From: Spirochaetota bacterium
GTDB taxonomy: Bacteria; Spirochaetota; Brevinematia; DTOW01
Length of the DNA stretch: 33,180 nucleotides
Reading direction: 5' to 3'
Assembly (NCBI GenBank): GCA_025061835.1
Contig: JANXAC010000006.1
Span: forward strand, 1-33,180
Below, piece by piece: positions 26,477-33,150 of the stretch. Numbering within the stretch: the stretch's first letter is position 1; every line of letters starts with the position of its first letter. A program made the translations under genes and the position numbers. A model generated the notes under the pieces. The model made no database searches and had not been told where the DNA came from. It was given only the letters and a program-made list of their open reading frames with translations.

Positions 26477-27538
26477 TTATTCCAGAATATGCTTCACTAC
26501 AAGGTCACCGACTTCAGTAGTTGAGTATCCCATCTGTCCTGCATTCATACTTTTCATCATCTTGACTGTTTTCTTTACTGCTTCTTGTATTGCCTTACCA
26601 GCTTCTTCCTCACCTAGAAATTGTAGCATAAGTCTTCCTGCTTCAATCGCAGCAATTGGGTTTATAACATTCTTTCCTGCATACTTTGGTGCTGATCCTC
26701 CCATAGGTTCAAACATAGAAACACCATTTGGATTTATGTTCCCACCAGCGGCAACACCAAGCCCACCTTGTATGATAGCAGCAAGGTCTGTAATTATATC
26801 ACCAAACATGTTATCAGTAACAATAATATCAAACCATTCAGGGTTCTTGACCATCCACATACAAGTAGCATCAACATGCGAATAATCTGTCTTGACGTCA
26901 GGATATTCTTTGGCTACCTCCTCAAACACCCTATTCCAAAGGTCATGAGCATAGGTCAATACATTCGTTTTACCAACCATTGTCAGTTTTTTCTCTCTAC
27001 CATATTTTCTAGTATATTCAAACGCAAATCTAATTATTCTCTCTGTTCCATACCTTGTGCATATCATTTCCTGTGTCGCAACTTCGTTTTTTGTTCCCTT
27101 GAATAAAAACCCTCCTGCGCCGGCGTAGAGACCTTCTGTGTTTTCTCTTATAACTGTAAATGATATGTGTTCTGGTCCTTTGTCTTTTAGGGGTGTCCAT
27201 ACTCCTTCATAGAGATGCGCTGGTCTAAGGTTTACATACAGGTCAAGATCAAATCTCAATTTTAGTAAAAGTCCTCTTTCAAGTATCCCCGGCTTTACTC
27301 TTGGATCTCCTATCGCACCCAGATATATAGCATCAAAATCCTTAAGCTCTTTTATTGCGCTATCTGGTAAGATTTCTCCCGTTTTGAGATAGTGGTCAGC
27401 ACCATAAGGATACTGGACAAAGTTGAAACCTATACCATATTTGCTTTGAATAGCTTTAAGAACCTTTATCCCCTCGTTTATAACTTCAGGTCCAGTCCCA
27501 TCTCCAGAAATTACTGCTATATCATAGACTCTAGACAT
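26477..27538 (-). CDS. leuB: 3-isopropylmalate dehydrogenase-type decarboxylating dehydrogenase
   Basis: This 353-residue beta-decarboxylating dehydrogenase of the IPMDH/IDH/tartrate family most likely oxidises 3-isopropylmalate in leucine synthesis. Motifs are ISGDGTGPEV, the substrate-site stretch ERGLLLKLRFDLDLYVNLRP, VIRENTEGLYAG, the catalytic Lys/Asp region (VGKTNVL and VDATCMW), and DNMFGDIITDLAAIIQGG before MFEPMGGSAPKYAG. The substrate loop resembles the actinobacterial-type IPMDH and tartrate dehydrogenases more than E. coli LeuB, so the substrate is not certain. The open frame extends to 27598, but ATG 27538 is chosen because GGAGGTTAAGTATT precedes it and MSRVYDIAVISGDGTG fits the family. 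A strong promoter lies upstream. The cobalamin adenosyltransferase gene follows after 5 nt. Confidence 0.88.
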   Translation of the reverse strand: MSRVYDIAVISGDGTGPEVINEGIKVLKAIQSKYGIGFNFVQYPYGADHYLKTGEILPDSAIKELKDFDAIYLGAIGDPRVKPGILERGLLLKLRFDLDLYVNLRPAHLYEGVWTPLKDKGPEHISFTVIRENTEGLYAGAGGFLFKGTKNEVATQEMICTRYGTERIIRFAFEYTRKYGREKKLTMVGKTNVLTYAHDLWNRVFEEVAKEYPDVKTDYSHVDATCMWMVKNPEWFDIIVTDNMFGDIITDLAAIIQGGLGVAAGGNINPNGVSMFEPMGGSAPKYAGKNVINPIAAIEAGRLMLQFLGEEEAGKAIQEAVKKTVKMMKSMNAGQMGYSTTEVGDLVVKHILE

Positions 27539-27568
27539 AATACTTAACCTCCAAACTGTTGGAAGAAT

Positions 27569-27598
27569 AGTATAACTGACACCAAAAAACAGTTTCAA
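27569..27598 (-). promoter_or_regulatory. Promoter of leuB-type gene
   Basis: On the minus strand there is TTGAAA (27598-27593), an 18-nt spacer and TATACT (27574-27569). The leader is about 24 nt with a good ribosome site. Finding the box here supports the internal ATG 27538 as the true start. Confidence 0.6.
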
Positions 27599-27657
27599 AA
27601 AGCCTCTCTATACTCATATCTTCTAACACAATTGGAGCTTTTTACGATAATCAAGTT

Positions 27658-28215
27658 ATGGAGAAAATGTTTGACAAAGATTATTACAAAATTCTAGGTG
27701 TGTCCAGAAATGCTACTACAAAGGATATAAAATCAATCTATAGAAAACTAGTTATGAAGTATCACCCTGATGTTTCAAGAACCAAAGATACTGAAGACAT
27801 GTTTAAACTAATAAACGAAGCATATACTGTTCTTTCAAATCCTACACTAAGAGAAAAGTATGACAAGAAGCTAGAGGAAACACAACTATTCAATTATGAC
27901 TTGTCGCCAGTTGTTAAGGCTGTAGATAACATAAAAAAAAGTATAAAGGTATTTGTAGACAGTATCCAAAGAGTTTTTGAGGAGATTTCAAAGGATAAAA
28001 ATCTAAATAAACTAACAAACGAGGAAATACTTCAAAGATTATTTTTCTCCGAAAATGAATATGTAAAGATGGCTGCTTTAAATATTATAAAGCAAAGGAA
28101 AAAGCGCTCTTTTATACCATACCTTCTTGAGATCAAGAACAAACCTGACATACCTAATAACATAAAAAAACAGATAATTCAAACTTTAAGAGACCTTGGA
28201 TATAAAATAAGTTAG
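27658..28215 (+). CDS. J-domain protein with HEAT-like C-terminus
   Basis: The 185-residue protein opens with a complete J domain (residues about 6-70): YYKILGVSRNATTKDIKSIY, the essential HPD in KYHPDVS, and INEAYTVLSNPTLREKYD. It should therefore recruit and stimulate an Hsp70 such as DnaK. No Gly/Phe-rich region or zinc-binding domain is present, so it is not a canonical DnaJ. Residues about 118-185 form two helix pairs of HEAT-repeat character (SENEYVKMAALNIIKQRKKR, then SFIPYLLEIKN), probably a client-binding part. No ribosome site precedes ATG 27658, and a GATAAT (27646-27651) lies only six bases upstream. It is convergent with the flagellin gene at 28245. The client is unknown. Confidence 0.8.
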   Translation: MEKMFDKDYYKILGVSRNATTKDIKSIYRKLVMKYHPDVSRTKDTEDMFKLINEAYTVLSNPTLREKYDKKLEETQLFNYDLSPVVKAVDNIKKSIKVFVDSIQRVFEEISKDKNLNKLTNEEILQRLFFSENEYVKMAALNIIKQRKKRSFIPYLLEIKNKPDIPNNIKKQIIQTLRDLGYKIS

Positions 28216-28224
28216 AAAAATACT

Positions 28225-28237
28225 TGCGGTAGGGGAG
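28225..28237. repeat. 3'-UTR half of a 13-bp inverted repeat flanking a flagellin gene
   Basis: TGCGGTAGGGGAG on the plus strand is the exact reverse complement of 29137-29149 in the flagellin leader. In the flagellin mRNA this copy lies just after the stop codon and can pair with the 5' leader. A run of five T follows on the minus strand (28220-28216), but no local hairpin does. Confidence 0.7.
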
Positions 28238-28244
28238 TGAAAGT

Positions 28245-29087
28245 CTAGACTAATAGTCTCAATATTGATTGAGGTCTTAGGTTTGCTTGAGCAATCATTG
28301 AGATGGACGCTTGAGCAAGTATCTGATTCTTAACGAAATCACTCATCTCATAAGCCATGTCTGTATCTCTAATCCTTGACTCTGCTGCTTGTAAGTTCTC
28401 ATATCCTATAAGCAAGGTTCTAGCAATCTTGTCAAGCCTATTCTGATAAGCGCCTAGATCTGCTCTCTGCTTGTTTAATGTCCTCAAAGCTGTATCTATG
28501 ACACCTATCGCTTGATTCGCCCCTTCTTGTGTAGTGAGATTGATCTTATTCGTTCCATCTTCTTGTATCAAGCCTAAACCTTTGGCTGTCATATCACCAA
28601 CATTTATCAGTATTCTCTGATCCATATTAGCGCCTATATGGAATGAAATGTTTGATACATTTGGAGCAAATCTACCTGTTAGCATATTCAATCCGTTAAA
28701 CTGCGCATGTGATGCGATTCTATTGACCTCGGCTACAAGTTGTGATACTTCAACTTGCATATATGTTCTATCCTCATCCGAGTATATACCATTTCCTGCC
28801 TGTATTGAGAGTTCCCTTAGTCTTTGTAAAACTTCTGTTGTCTGGTTTAAGTACCCTTCAGTAGTTTGAATGAAGGATATAGCATCCTCAGCGTTCATCT
28901 CAGCACGCCTAAGTCCTCTTATCTGGGCTCGCATTTTCTCTGATACTGCTAACCCTGACGCGTCATCACCTGCTTTGTTGATTTTAGTTCCAGATGATAG
29001 TTTTTCAAGGTTAGCGTCAAGAGCCCAGTTGTTTACCTTGAACTGCCTGTTGGCAAAGATTGAAGAGATATTGTGATTGATGATCAT
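28245..29087 (-). CDS. flaB: Flagellin, FlaB-type core filament protein (downstream copy)
   Basis: This 280-residue flagellin forms the core of the periplasmic flagellar filament of spirochaetes. The conserved N-terminal coiled coil covers residues about 1-140: [60 protein letters not shown]. The C-terminal coiled coil covers about 195-280: [34 protein letters not shown], ending [18 protein letters not shown]. Almost no variable middle domain exists, as usual for FlaB. A paralogue lies immediately upstream (29294-30154). It is about six residues longer and very similar. The leader of about 70 nt carries a hairpin with CAAGGA in its loop, an AGGAGG ribosome site and one half of a 13-nt inverted repeat. 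Export is through the flagellar type III system, so no signal peptide is expected. Confidence 0.95.
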   Translation of the reverse strand: MIINHNISSIFANRQFKVNNWALDANLEKLSSGTKINKAGDDASGLAVSEKMRAQIRGLRRAEMNAEDAISFIQTTEGYLNQTTEVLQRLRELSIQAGNGIYSDEDRTYMQVEVSQLVAEVNRIASHAQFNGLNMLTGRFAPNVSNISFHIGANMDQRILINVGDMTAKGLGLIQEDGTNKINLTTQEGANQAIGVIDTALRTLNKQRADLGAYQNRLDKIARTLLIGYENLQAAESRIRDTDMAYEMSDFVKNQILAQASISMIAQANLRPQSILRLLV

Positions 29088-29097
29088 AGGTATCGCA

Positions 29098-29134
29098 CCT
29101 CCTACTTTTTTAGGGATACTTCCTTGATATCCCT
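29098..29134 (-). promoter_or_regulatory. Flagellin leader hairpin with CAAGGA loop and ribosome site (CsrA-like)
   Basis: In the mRNA AGGGATA pairs perfectly with TATCCCT (29134-29112), leaving the nine-base loop TCAAGGAAG. The ribosome site AGGAGG (29103-29098) follows about ten bases later. A GGA in a hairpin loop plus a second GGA in the ribosome site is the layout of CsrA-repressed flagellin leaders such as B. subtilis hag. The RNA structure is read from sequence. CsrA binding is inference. Confidence 0.55.
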
Positions 29135-29136
29135 TT

Positions 29137-29149
29137 CTCCCCTACCGCA
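29137..29149. repeat. 5'-leader half of the 13-bp inverted repeat
   Basis: CTCCCCTACCGCA on the plus strand (TGCGGTAGGGGAG in the mRNA) lies near the predicted 5' end of the flagellin transcript. It is the exact reverse complement of 28225-28237. Confidence 0.7.
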
Positions 29150-29165
29150 CATAATGACATAAGAA

Positions 29166-29171
29166 ATTATA
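29166..29171 (-). promoter_or_regulatory. -10 box of downstream flagellin
   Basis: A perfect TATAAT on the minus strand lies between the terminator of the first flagellin and the leader of the second. The best -35 is a weak TTTGGT 16 nt upstream. Transcription would begin near 29159, giving a leader of about 72 nt. No sigma-28-type GCCGATAA sequence is seen here. Confidence 0.45.
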
Positions 29172-29214
29172 TTAATTAAAACTCTTCACCAAAGGCAGAA
29201 AAATATTTTTTAGA

Positions 29215-29246
29215 GCAAAAACCGAAAGGGAGGGCAACCCCTCCCT
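29215..29246 (-). terminator. Intrinsic terminator of the upstream flagellin gene
   Basis: On the minus strand GGGAGGG pairs with CCCTCCC (29245-29239 and 29234-29228) around a four-base loop, followed by TTTCGGTTTTTGC. It is a strong GC stem with a T-rich tail 48 nt after the stop codon, so the first flagellin is probably transcribed alone. Confidence 0.85.
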
Positions 29247-29293
29247 ATCATAATACATCAAGTAGGATATGTATTTTATTTAGAGCAAGGCTA

Positions 29294-30154
29294 CTATCTT
29301 AAAAGCGTTAGTATTGCCTGTGGTCTAAGGTTTGCCTGGGATATCATAGATATTGAAGATTGAGCAAGTATCTGGTTCTTCACGAAGTCACTTATCTCAT
29401 AAGCCATATCCGTATCTCTAATTCTTGACTCTGCTGCCTGTAGGTTCTCGTATCCAATTAACAGTGCCTTTGCAGTATACATAAACCTGTTCTGGTAAGC
29501 ACCTAGGTCTGCTCTCTGCTTATTGACTTTCTGTAGTGCCTGGTCAAGAACTCCGATAGCCCTATTAGCCTTTTCTGGTGAAGACAAGCTTAGTATCTCA
29601 CCGGTAGCACCATCCTTTATTCCAAGAGCAACCGCAGTCATAGCCTCAATATTTATGTTAAGCCTTTGATCCATGTTAGCACCAACATGTATCCACATAC
29701 TAGCAGTTGGAGTAACAGTTTCAGTCCTTTTAGCAAACCTACCTGTTAGCATCGTAAGTCCATTGAACTGTGCATGCGAAGCAATCCTATCAACCTCAGC
29801 AACTAACTGAGATACTTCAACTTGAATGTAGAGTCTATCCTCATCAGTGTAGATACCGTTTGAGGCTTGTACTGCTAGCTCTCTAAGTCTCTGTAGAACT
29901 TGAGTCGTCTGTTCCAGATATCCTTCAGTAGTTTGGATGAAGGATATACCATCCTCAACATTCTTCTCAGCTCTCCACAAGCCTCTTATCTGAGCTCGCA
30001 TCTTCTCAGAAACAGCCAAACCTGAAGCATCGTCACCAGCCTTGTTAATCTTGAGACCTGATGACAACTTTTCAAGGTTTGCGTCCATGTTCCAGTTGTT
30101 GATCTTATACTGCCTGTTGGCAAAAATTGAAGATATATTGTGATTGATTATCAT
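29294..30154 (-). CDS. flaB: Flagellin, FlaB-type core filament protein (upstream copy)
   Basis: This second 286-residue FlaB-type flagellin has the same N-terminus ([20 protein letters not shown]) and the same C-terminal coiled coil ([20 protein letters not shown], then [18 protein letters not shown]). It differs from the downstream copy mainly by a short insertion around residues 144-152 ([10 protein letters not shown]) and a changed stretch near 185-195. Such pairs usually mix in one filament and tune its stiffness. Translation control looks unusual. The ribosome site AAGGAGG is the loop of an 8-bp hairpin whose 3' arm contains the ATG. A second hairpin precedes it. A strong terminator follows, so it is monocistronic. 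The promoter was not firmly identified. A CCGATAT with poorly spaced TAAA lies about 140 bp upstream on the minus strand. Confidence 0.95.
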   Translation of the reverse strand: MIINHNISSIFANRQYKINNWNMDANLEKLSSGLKINKAGDDASGLAVSEKMRAQIRGLWRAEKNVEDGISFIQTTEGYLEQTTQVLQRLRELAVQASNGIYTDEDRLYIQVEVSQLVAEVDRIASHAQFNGLTMLTGRFAKRTETVTPTASMWIHVGANMDQRLNINIEAMTAVALGIKDGATGEILSLSSPEKANRAIGVLDQALQKVNKQRADLGAYQNRFMYTAKALLIGYENLQAAESRIRDTDMAYEISDFVKNQILAQSSISMISQANLRPQAILTLLR

Positions 30155-30174
30155 AAACCCCTCCTTGGTTTATA
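30152..30174 (-). promoter_or_regulatory. Hairpin displaying the ribosome site in its loop, start codon in its stem
   Basis: In the mRNA TATAAACC (30174-30167) pairs with GGTTTATG (30159-30152). This is seven Watson-Crick pairs plus one U-G. The loop is AAGGAGG. The ATG at 30154-30152 is part of the stem. The loop is both the ribosome site and a CAAGGA motif (with the closing C), fitting a CsrA-type repressor site or a self-contained translation switch. Confidence 0.6.
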
Positions 30175-30179
30175 GTTTT

Positions 30180-30196
30180 CCTCCCCTCATGGGAGG
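30180..30196 (-). promoter_or_regulatory. Second leader hairpin of the upstream flagellin
   Basis: In the mRNA CCTCCC (30196-30191) pairs with GGGAGG (30185-30180) around ATGAG. No T-tract follows, so it is not a terminator. Its CCTCC arm could instead pair with the GGAGG of the ribosome site downstream, offering an alternative fold. Confidence 0.5.
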
Positions 30197-30210
30197 ATTA
30201 TTTCATAACC

Positions 30211-30237
30211 TAAACCTCAGAGGGAGATAGCCGATAC
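30211..30237 (+). promoter_or_regulatory. Sigma-28 (FliA)-like promoter pointing right
   Basis: TAAA (30211-30214), exactly 15 bases, then GCCGATAC (30230-30237). This matches the enterobacterial flagellar consensus TAAA-N15-GCCGATAA at all but the last base. It points away from the flagellins toward the hairpin at 30262-30309 and the HEAT gene. Use in vivo is inference. Confidence 0.5.
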
Positions 30238-30244
30238 TTCTCTT

Positions 30245-30320
30245 GAAACCCTTTAAATCCGCACCAGCTATCCACCTCTGGCTTCAGGATTAATATCGGA
30301 TAGCTGGTGTCCTTTACTTT
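30245..30320 (+). ncRNA. Candidate sigma-28-driven small RNA with terminator-like 3' end
   Basis: If the sigma-28-like promoter is used, transcription starts near 30245. The RNA would end after the perfect 12-bp inverted repeat CACCAGCTATCC/GGATAGCTGGTG (30262-30273 and 30298-30309), whose 24-base loop can itself fold. The repeat is followed by TCCTTTACTTT, a moderate U-rich tail. Length would be about 75 nt. The hairpin could instead belong to the flagellin leader on the other strand or be a protein-binding palindrome, so confidence is low. Confidence 0.3.
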
Positions 30321-30409
30321 AGTCTAGATCTGTGTTATTTGGACCAATACACTACTCATCATATATCAAGACCTCCATAAAATTTTCACTAAACTCTAGG
30401 TAAAGATTC

Positions 30410-30438
30410 TTGACATTAAAGATCCAGTTATAAATAAT
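30410..30438 (+). promoter_or_regulatory. Sigma-70-type promoter of the HEAT-protein gene
   Basis: A perfect TTGACA (30410-30415), a 17-nt spacer and AATAAT (30433-30438). The predicted start near 30445 leaves a short leader with GAGAGGATAG before ATG 30460. Confidence 0.6.
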
Positions 30439-30459
30439 TTTATATATGAGAGGATAGTT

Positions 30460-31182
30460 ATGAAACAGATTGCTGGTTTAGTTATCAGATACTTTGTATT
30501 AGTCGGATTAGCTTTCTATTCAGACTACGCATATTCAGTTCATAATTACCCAGAAAAGAAGGATTTAGAAAAATATTTTAATAGCCTACCAATTAACGAA
30601 AGTTCAGTTGATGAACTATGTAATGCTGCTATGAACAGTGATGATGAGACTGTAAAGATTCTAGCAATAAGAAGACTAGGTGATATGTTTGAGAAAGGTG
30701 CAAAAAACTCGTTGTCTGAAAAAACTTATAAAAAGGCTGTTAATACACTAATAGCCGGTCTTGAGGAAGGAAACGACAGAATAGTTAGGATAGGAGGTAG
30801 GCAAGTTAATCCATTCTGGGAGGTTAGATCTGCCTCTGCTGATGCTATCGCTAAACTCAAAGACCCTTCAACAATTCCCAATATGATAAAAGCGCTGAGA
30901 TACGACACAGATCCTGTAGTCAGAAGAAGTGTTGCACTAGGGCTTGGAAAGATGAAGGCTAAGGAAGCAGTCCCGGCATTAATAGACGTATTGGAAACAA
31001 CTCCAGATCAGGGTTTGGCAGGTGATATAGTTAAGGCATTAGGAGAAATAGGCGATAGAAAAGCATTCGGAGCACTCATAAAGGTCATTCGTGGAAACTT
31101 TATGCCAAAGGTTAAAGAGATGGCCCAAGAGTCTCTAGAAAAGATCCAATGGGCTGAAGAACCTGAAGAAATCATAAGATAA
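30460..31182 (+). CDS. Exported HEAT-repeat protein
   Basis: The 240-residue protein starts with a probable signal peptide (about residues 1-26, hydrophobic IAGLVIRYFVLVGLAFY ending near YAYS). The rest is alpha-helical with HEAT repeats, clearest at about 120-230. Examples are VRSASADAIAKLKDPSTIPN, VRRSVALGLGKMKAKEAVPA and LAGDIVKALGEIGDRKAFGA. These are of the PBS-lyase/HEAT type that forms a protein-binding solenoid. No catalytic residues are recognised, so it is likely a periplasmic scaffold or binding protein. Its position next to flagellin genes and downstream of a sigma-28-like site raises the possibility of a motility role, but it also has its own sigma-70-type promoter. Function is not known. 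Confidence 0.8.
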   Translation: MKQIAGLVIRYFVLVGLAFYSDYAYSVHNYPEKKDLEKYFNSLPINESSVDELCNAAMNSDDETVKILAIRRLGDMFEKGAKNSLSEKTYKKAVNTLIAGLEEGNDRIVRIGGRQVNPFWEVRSASADAIAKLKDPSTIPNMIKALRYDTDPVVRRSVALGLGKMKAKEAVPALIDVLETTPDQGLAGDIVKALGEIGDRKAFGALIKVIRGNFMPKVKEMAQESLEKIQWAEEPEEIIR

Positions 31183-31258
31183 AACAATACATATTTCTAC
31201 AGTCAGCAAAAACTAAAGTCTTAGAACTATCTGATTCTTCGTTTTTGGATACAGACTT

Positions 31259-32422
31259 TTAAATACTAGGGTTGGTACTGTAAAACCCCCTGCTTTTTAT
31301 CTCATCGTATATCTTTCTTAGTTCTTCTATTTCATCCTCTTTAAGATCCTTTTTATTGTCCTTACAGTACGCTTTGAAGGTTTCTATGGGATCACCAATC
31401 ATATCCTCATATTGTTTAACATTAGTATGACTATGGATCGTATGAGTTTCTTTGACTAATACTAGGTTAGTTATCCTATTCTTGAGTTCCTCAACTAGAC
31501 TTGTACCTACTTCATTCTTAAGAACAATTTTTACAAAGTCTTGAGTTCCCTCTTTGTATTTTTCTAACAATTCCTCAACACAGTTTCTATCACAAGCATC
31601 AAACTTTCTAAACTCTCTCACCTGATCTATCTTAAGAAACTTAGTTTTCACACCTTCACTTTCCAAACTTACTATTACAACTCCTTTCTCTTGTCCTGCT
31701 TCACCGAAATCTATCTGAACTATACCACCAGAGTAGCATATTTTATCTTTAACTATCTCTTGATACTTGTGTATGTGTCCTAGCGCCCAGTATCTAACTT
31801 TGTTAAAGTAAGCCAGCTTTTGTATTGAGAATAGTTTCAAAACCTTATCATCGTATTTTATCTCCGTTTCAGAATATTTTACGCCTTCTAGTGTATCGTG
31901 TGAGAATAAAATCACTTCAGAACCTGTTCTCTCCAAAAGTTGTCCTAGTATATTTTCAAAAATCTCTTGGTATCTTTTTGAATACCTATACCTAGGCACA
32001 AAAGGTATCCCTATAAACGAAATTCCGTCAACATCACATACGAGGTTTGACAAACCATTCTCTATTTGAATACCTAAGTAGAAATGTTTGAACCTTTGAG
32101 AACCTCTGACACTAAAGAACCTTGAAAAGACACTTACTGTATCAACCTTCTCCATACTATCGTGATTCCCAGATATTACGAAAAGATACTTCCCTAAATC
32201 ACCACATATACTAGCGATAAAATTGTAGAATATCTTTTCAGCCTGATACGATGGTGTTGGATTATCAAATATATCTCCTGCTATTATGACAACATCTATA
32301 TTCTCTTTTTCAACTATTTCTATAATCTTCTTAACTACCTTATCCTGTTCTTCACTTCTATCAAGCCCTATATGCGGAACTCTTGTTCCTAAATGCCAAT
32401 CTGCAGTATGTAATATCCTCAC
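31259..32422 (-). CDS. sbcD: SbcD/Mre11-like metallophosphoesterase nuclease
   Basis: The 387-residue protein has the five phosphoesterase motifs of SbcD/Mre11 in order: HTADWHLG, IIAGDIFDN, ISGNHDSME, a late FSHDTLEG and LGHIHKYQ. Two metal ions bind these His/Asp residues, and SbcD-type enzymes cleave DNA ends and hairpins together with the SbcC/Rad50 ATPase. The C-terminal capping region (about 270-387) is divergent. Start GTG 32422 lies 2 nt after the stop of the upstream sugar-transferase gene, with GGGAGGATAT inside that gene's end, so translation is coupled. No sbcC follows, and the convergent HEAT gene ends only 76 nt beyond the stop. A non-SbcC-dependent family member is therefore possible. 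Confidence 0.85.
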   Translation of the reverse strand: MRILHTADWHLGTRVPHIGLDRSEEQDKVVKKIIEIVEKENIDVVIIAGDIFDNPTPSYQAEKIFYNFIASICGDLGKYLFVISGNHDSMEKVDTVSVFSRFFSVRGSQRFKHFYLGIQIENGLSNLVCDVDGISFIGIPFVPRYRYSKRYQEIFENILGQLLERTGSEVILFSHDTLEGVKYSETEIKYDDKVLKLFSIQKLAYFNKVRYWALGHIHKYQEIVKDKICYSGGIVQIDFGEAGQEKGVVIVSLESEGVKTKFLKIDQVREFRKFDACDRNCVEELLEKYKEGTQDFVKIVLKNEVGTSLVEELKNRITNLVLVKETHTIHSHTNVKQYEDMIGDPIETFKAYCKDNKKDLKEDEIEELRKIYDEIKSRGFYSTNPSI

Positions 32423-32424
32423 AG

Positions 32425-33150
32425 TTATATCCTCCCAAGCATCTTATCTATCCGCAGTTTGATGCACATAAATATTGCCTCAAAAATTATATTTTTGTTC
32501 ATTTTACTTACACCCTTCTCACGCTCTCTAAATATAATAGGTATCTCGGTTATTCTAAAACCTTTGACATAAGACCTAAACTTTAGTTCTATTTGGAATG
32601 CATATCCATTTGACTGAATTTTGTCTAGATCTATGGTTTTCAAAACTTCTGCTCTGTAGCCGTTGAAACCACCTGTCATATCCGTAAGTTTGAGGCCCGT
32701 TACTAACCTCGCATAGAGAGTGCCTATTTGACTTATTACAAGCCTTTTAAGATCCCAATTTAAAACTCTTATACCGTTCAAATACCTAGAACCTACTACT
32801 ACATCATATTCCTGTAAATATTTGTAGAAATTTGGTATCTCACTTGGATCGTGCGATAAATCCGCATCCATTTCAAGTAAGAAACCATATCCTCTATTTA
32901 ATCCCCACTTGAAACCCTCAACATAAGCACTACCTAACCCCTTTTTCCTCTCCCTAACAATTATATTAACACGGCCATTCTCCTTAAAATTCTCCTTCAC
33001 AACTTCAGCAGTCCTATCAGGTGAATTGTCATCAACTATCAGTATATCTGCTTTGTCAAAAGAGTCAAGTGTCAAGTTTATCAATTTTACAACGTTTTCT
33101 GCTTCGTTATAGGTAGGTGTAACAACAAGTATCCTGTCATGATTACTCAT
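32425..33150 (-). CDS. Polyprenol-phosphate mannose synthase-like glycosyltransferase (GT2)
   Basis: This 241-residue GT-A enzyme transfers a hexose, usually mannose, from a nucleotide sugar to a polyprenyl phosphate. Motifs are VVTPTYNEAENVVKLI, ILIVDDNSPDRTAEVV, ERKKGLGSAYVEGFKWGLNR and the metal-binding EMDADLSHDPSEIPNF. VVGSRYLNGI and DMTGGFNGYRAEVLKTID follow, and IPIIFREREKGVSKM near the C-terminus completes the Dpm1 signature. No membrane helices follow, so it is the soluble, single-domain form. Start ATG 33150 has GAAGGTCAGGGT. It is translationally coupled to the sbcD-like gene. The lipid-linked sugar may feed a GT-C enzyme such as the YfhO-type protein at 15230-17692, which is inference. 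Confidence 0.9.
   Translation of the reverse strand: MSNHDRILVVTPTYNEAENVVKLINLTLDSFDKADILIVDDNSPDRTAEVVKENFKENGRVNIIVRERKKGLGSAYVEGFKWGLNRGYGFLLEMDADLSHDPSEIPNFYKYLQEYDVVVGSRYLNGIRVLNWDLKRLVISQIGTLYARLVTGLKLTDMTGGFNGYRAEVLKTIDLDKIQSNGYAFQIELKFRSYVKGFRITEIPIIFREREKGVSKMNKNIIFEAIFMCIKLRIDKMLGRI

Larger units (their letters stand above)
30155..30459. other. Divergent region between flagellin and HEAT-protein genes
   Basis: This 305-bp region contains, from left to right, the two flagellin leader hairpins, a sigma-28-like promoter pointing right, a 12-bp-arm inverted repeat with a U-rich tail, and the sigma-70-type promoter of the HEAT gene. No protein-coding frame in it is credible. Confidence 0.6.

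Noticed and set aside
28225-29149. Flagellin gene as cargo of a small transposon bounded by 13-bp inverted repeats
   Set aside because: No direct target duplication flanks the repeats (gaaaaatact on the left, cataatgaca on the right). There is no transposase, and both repeats lie in the mRNA untranslated ends, which favours an RNA-level role.
31212-31259. AAAGTCT/AGACTTT repeat between the HEAT and sbcD-like genes as a bidirectional terminator
   Set aside because: The arms are seven bases and about 30 bases apart with no supporting inner pairing, so the fold is not convincing.
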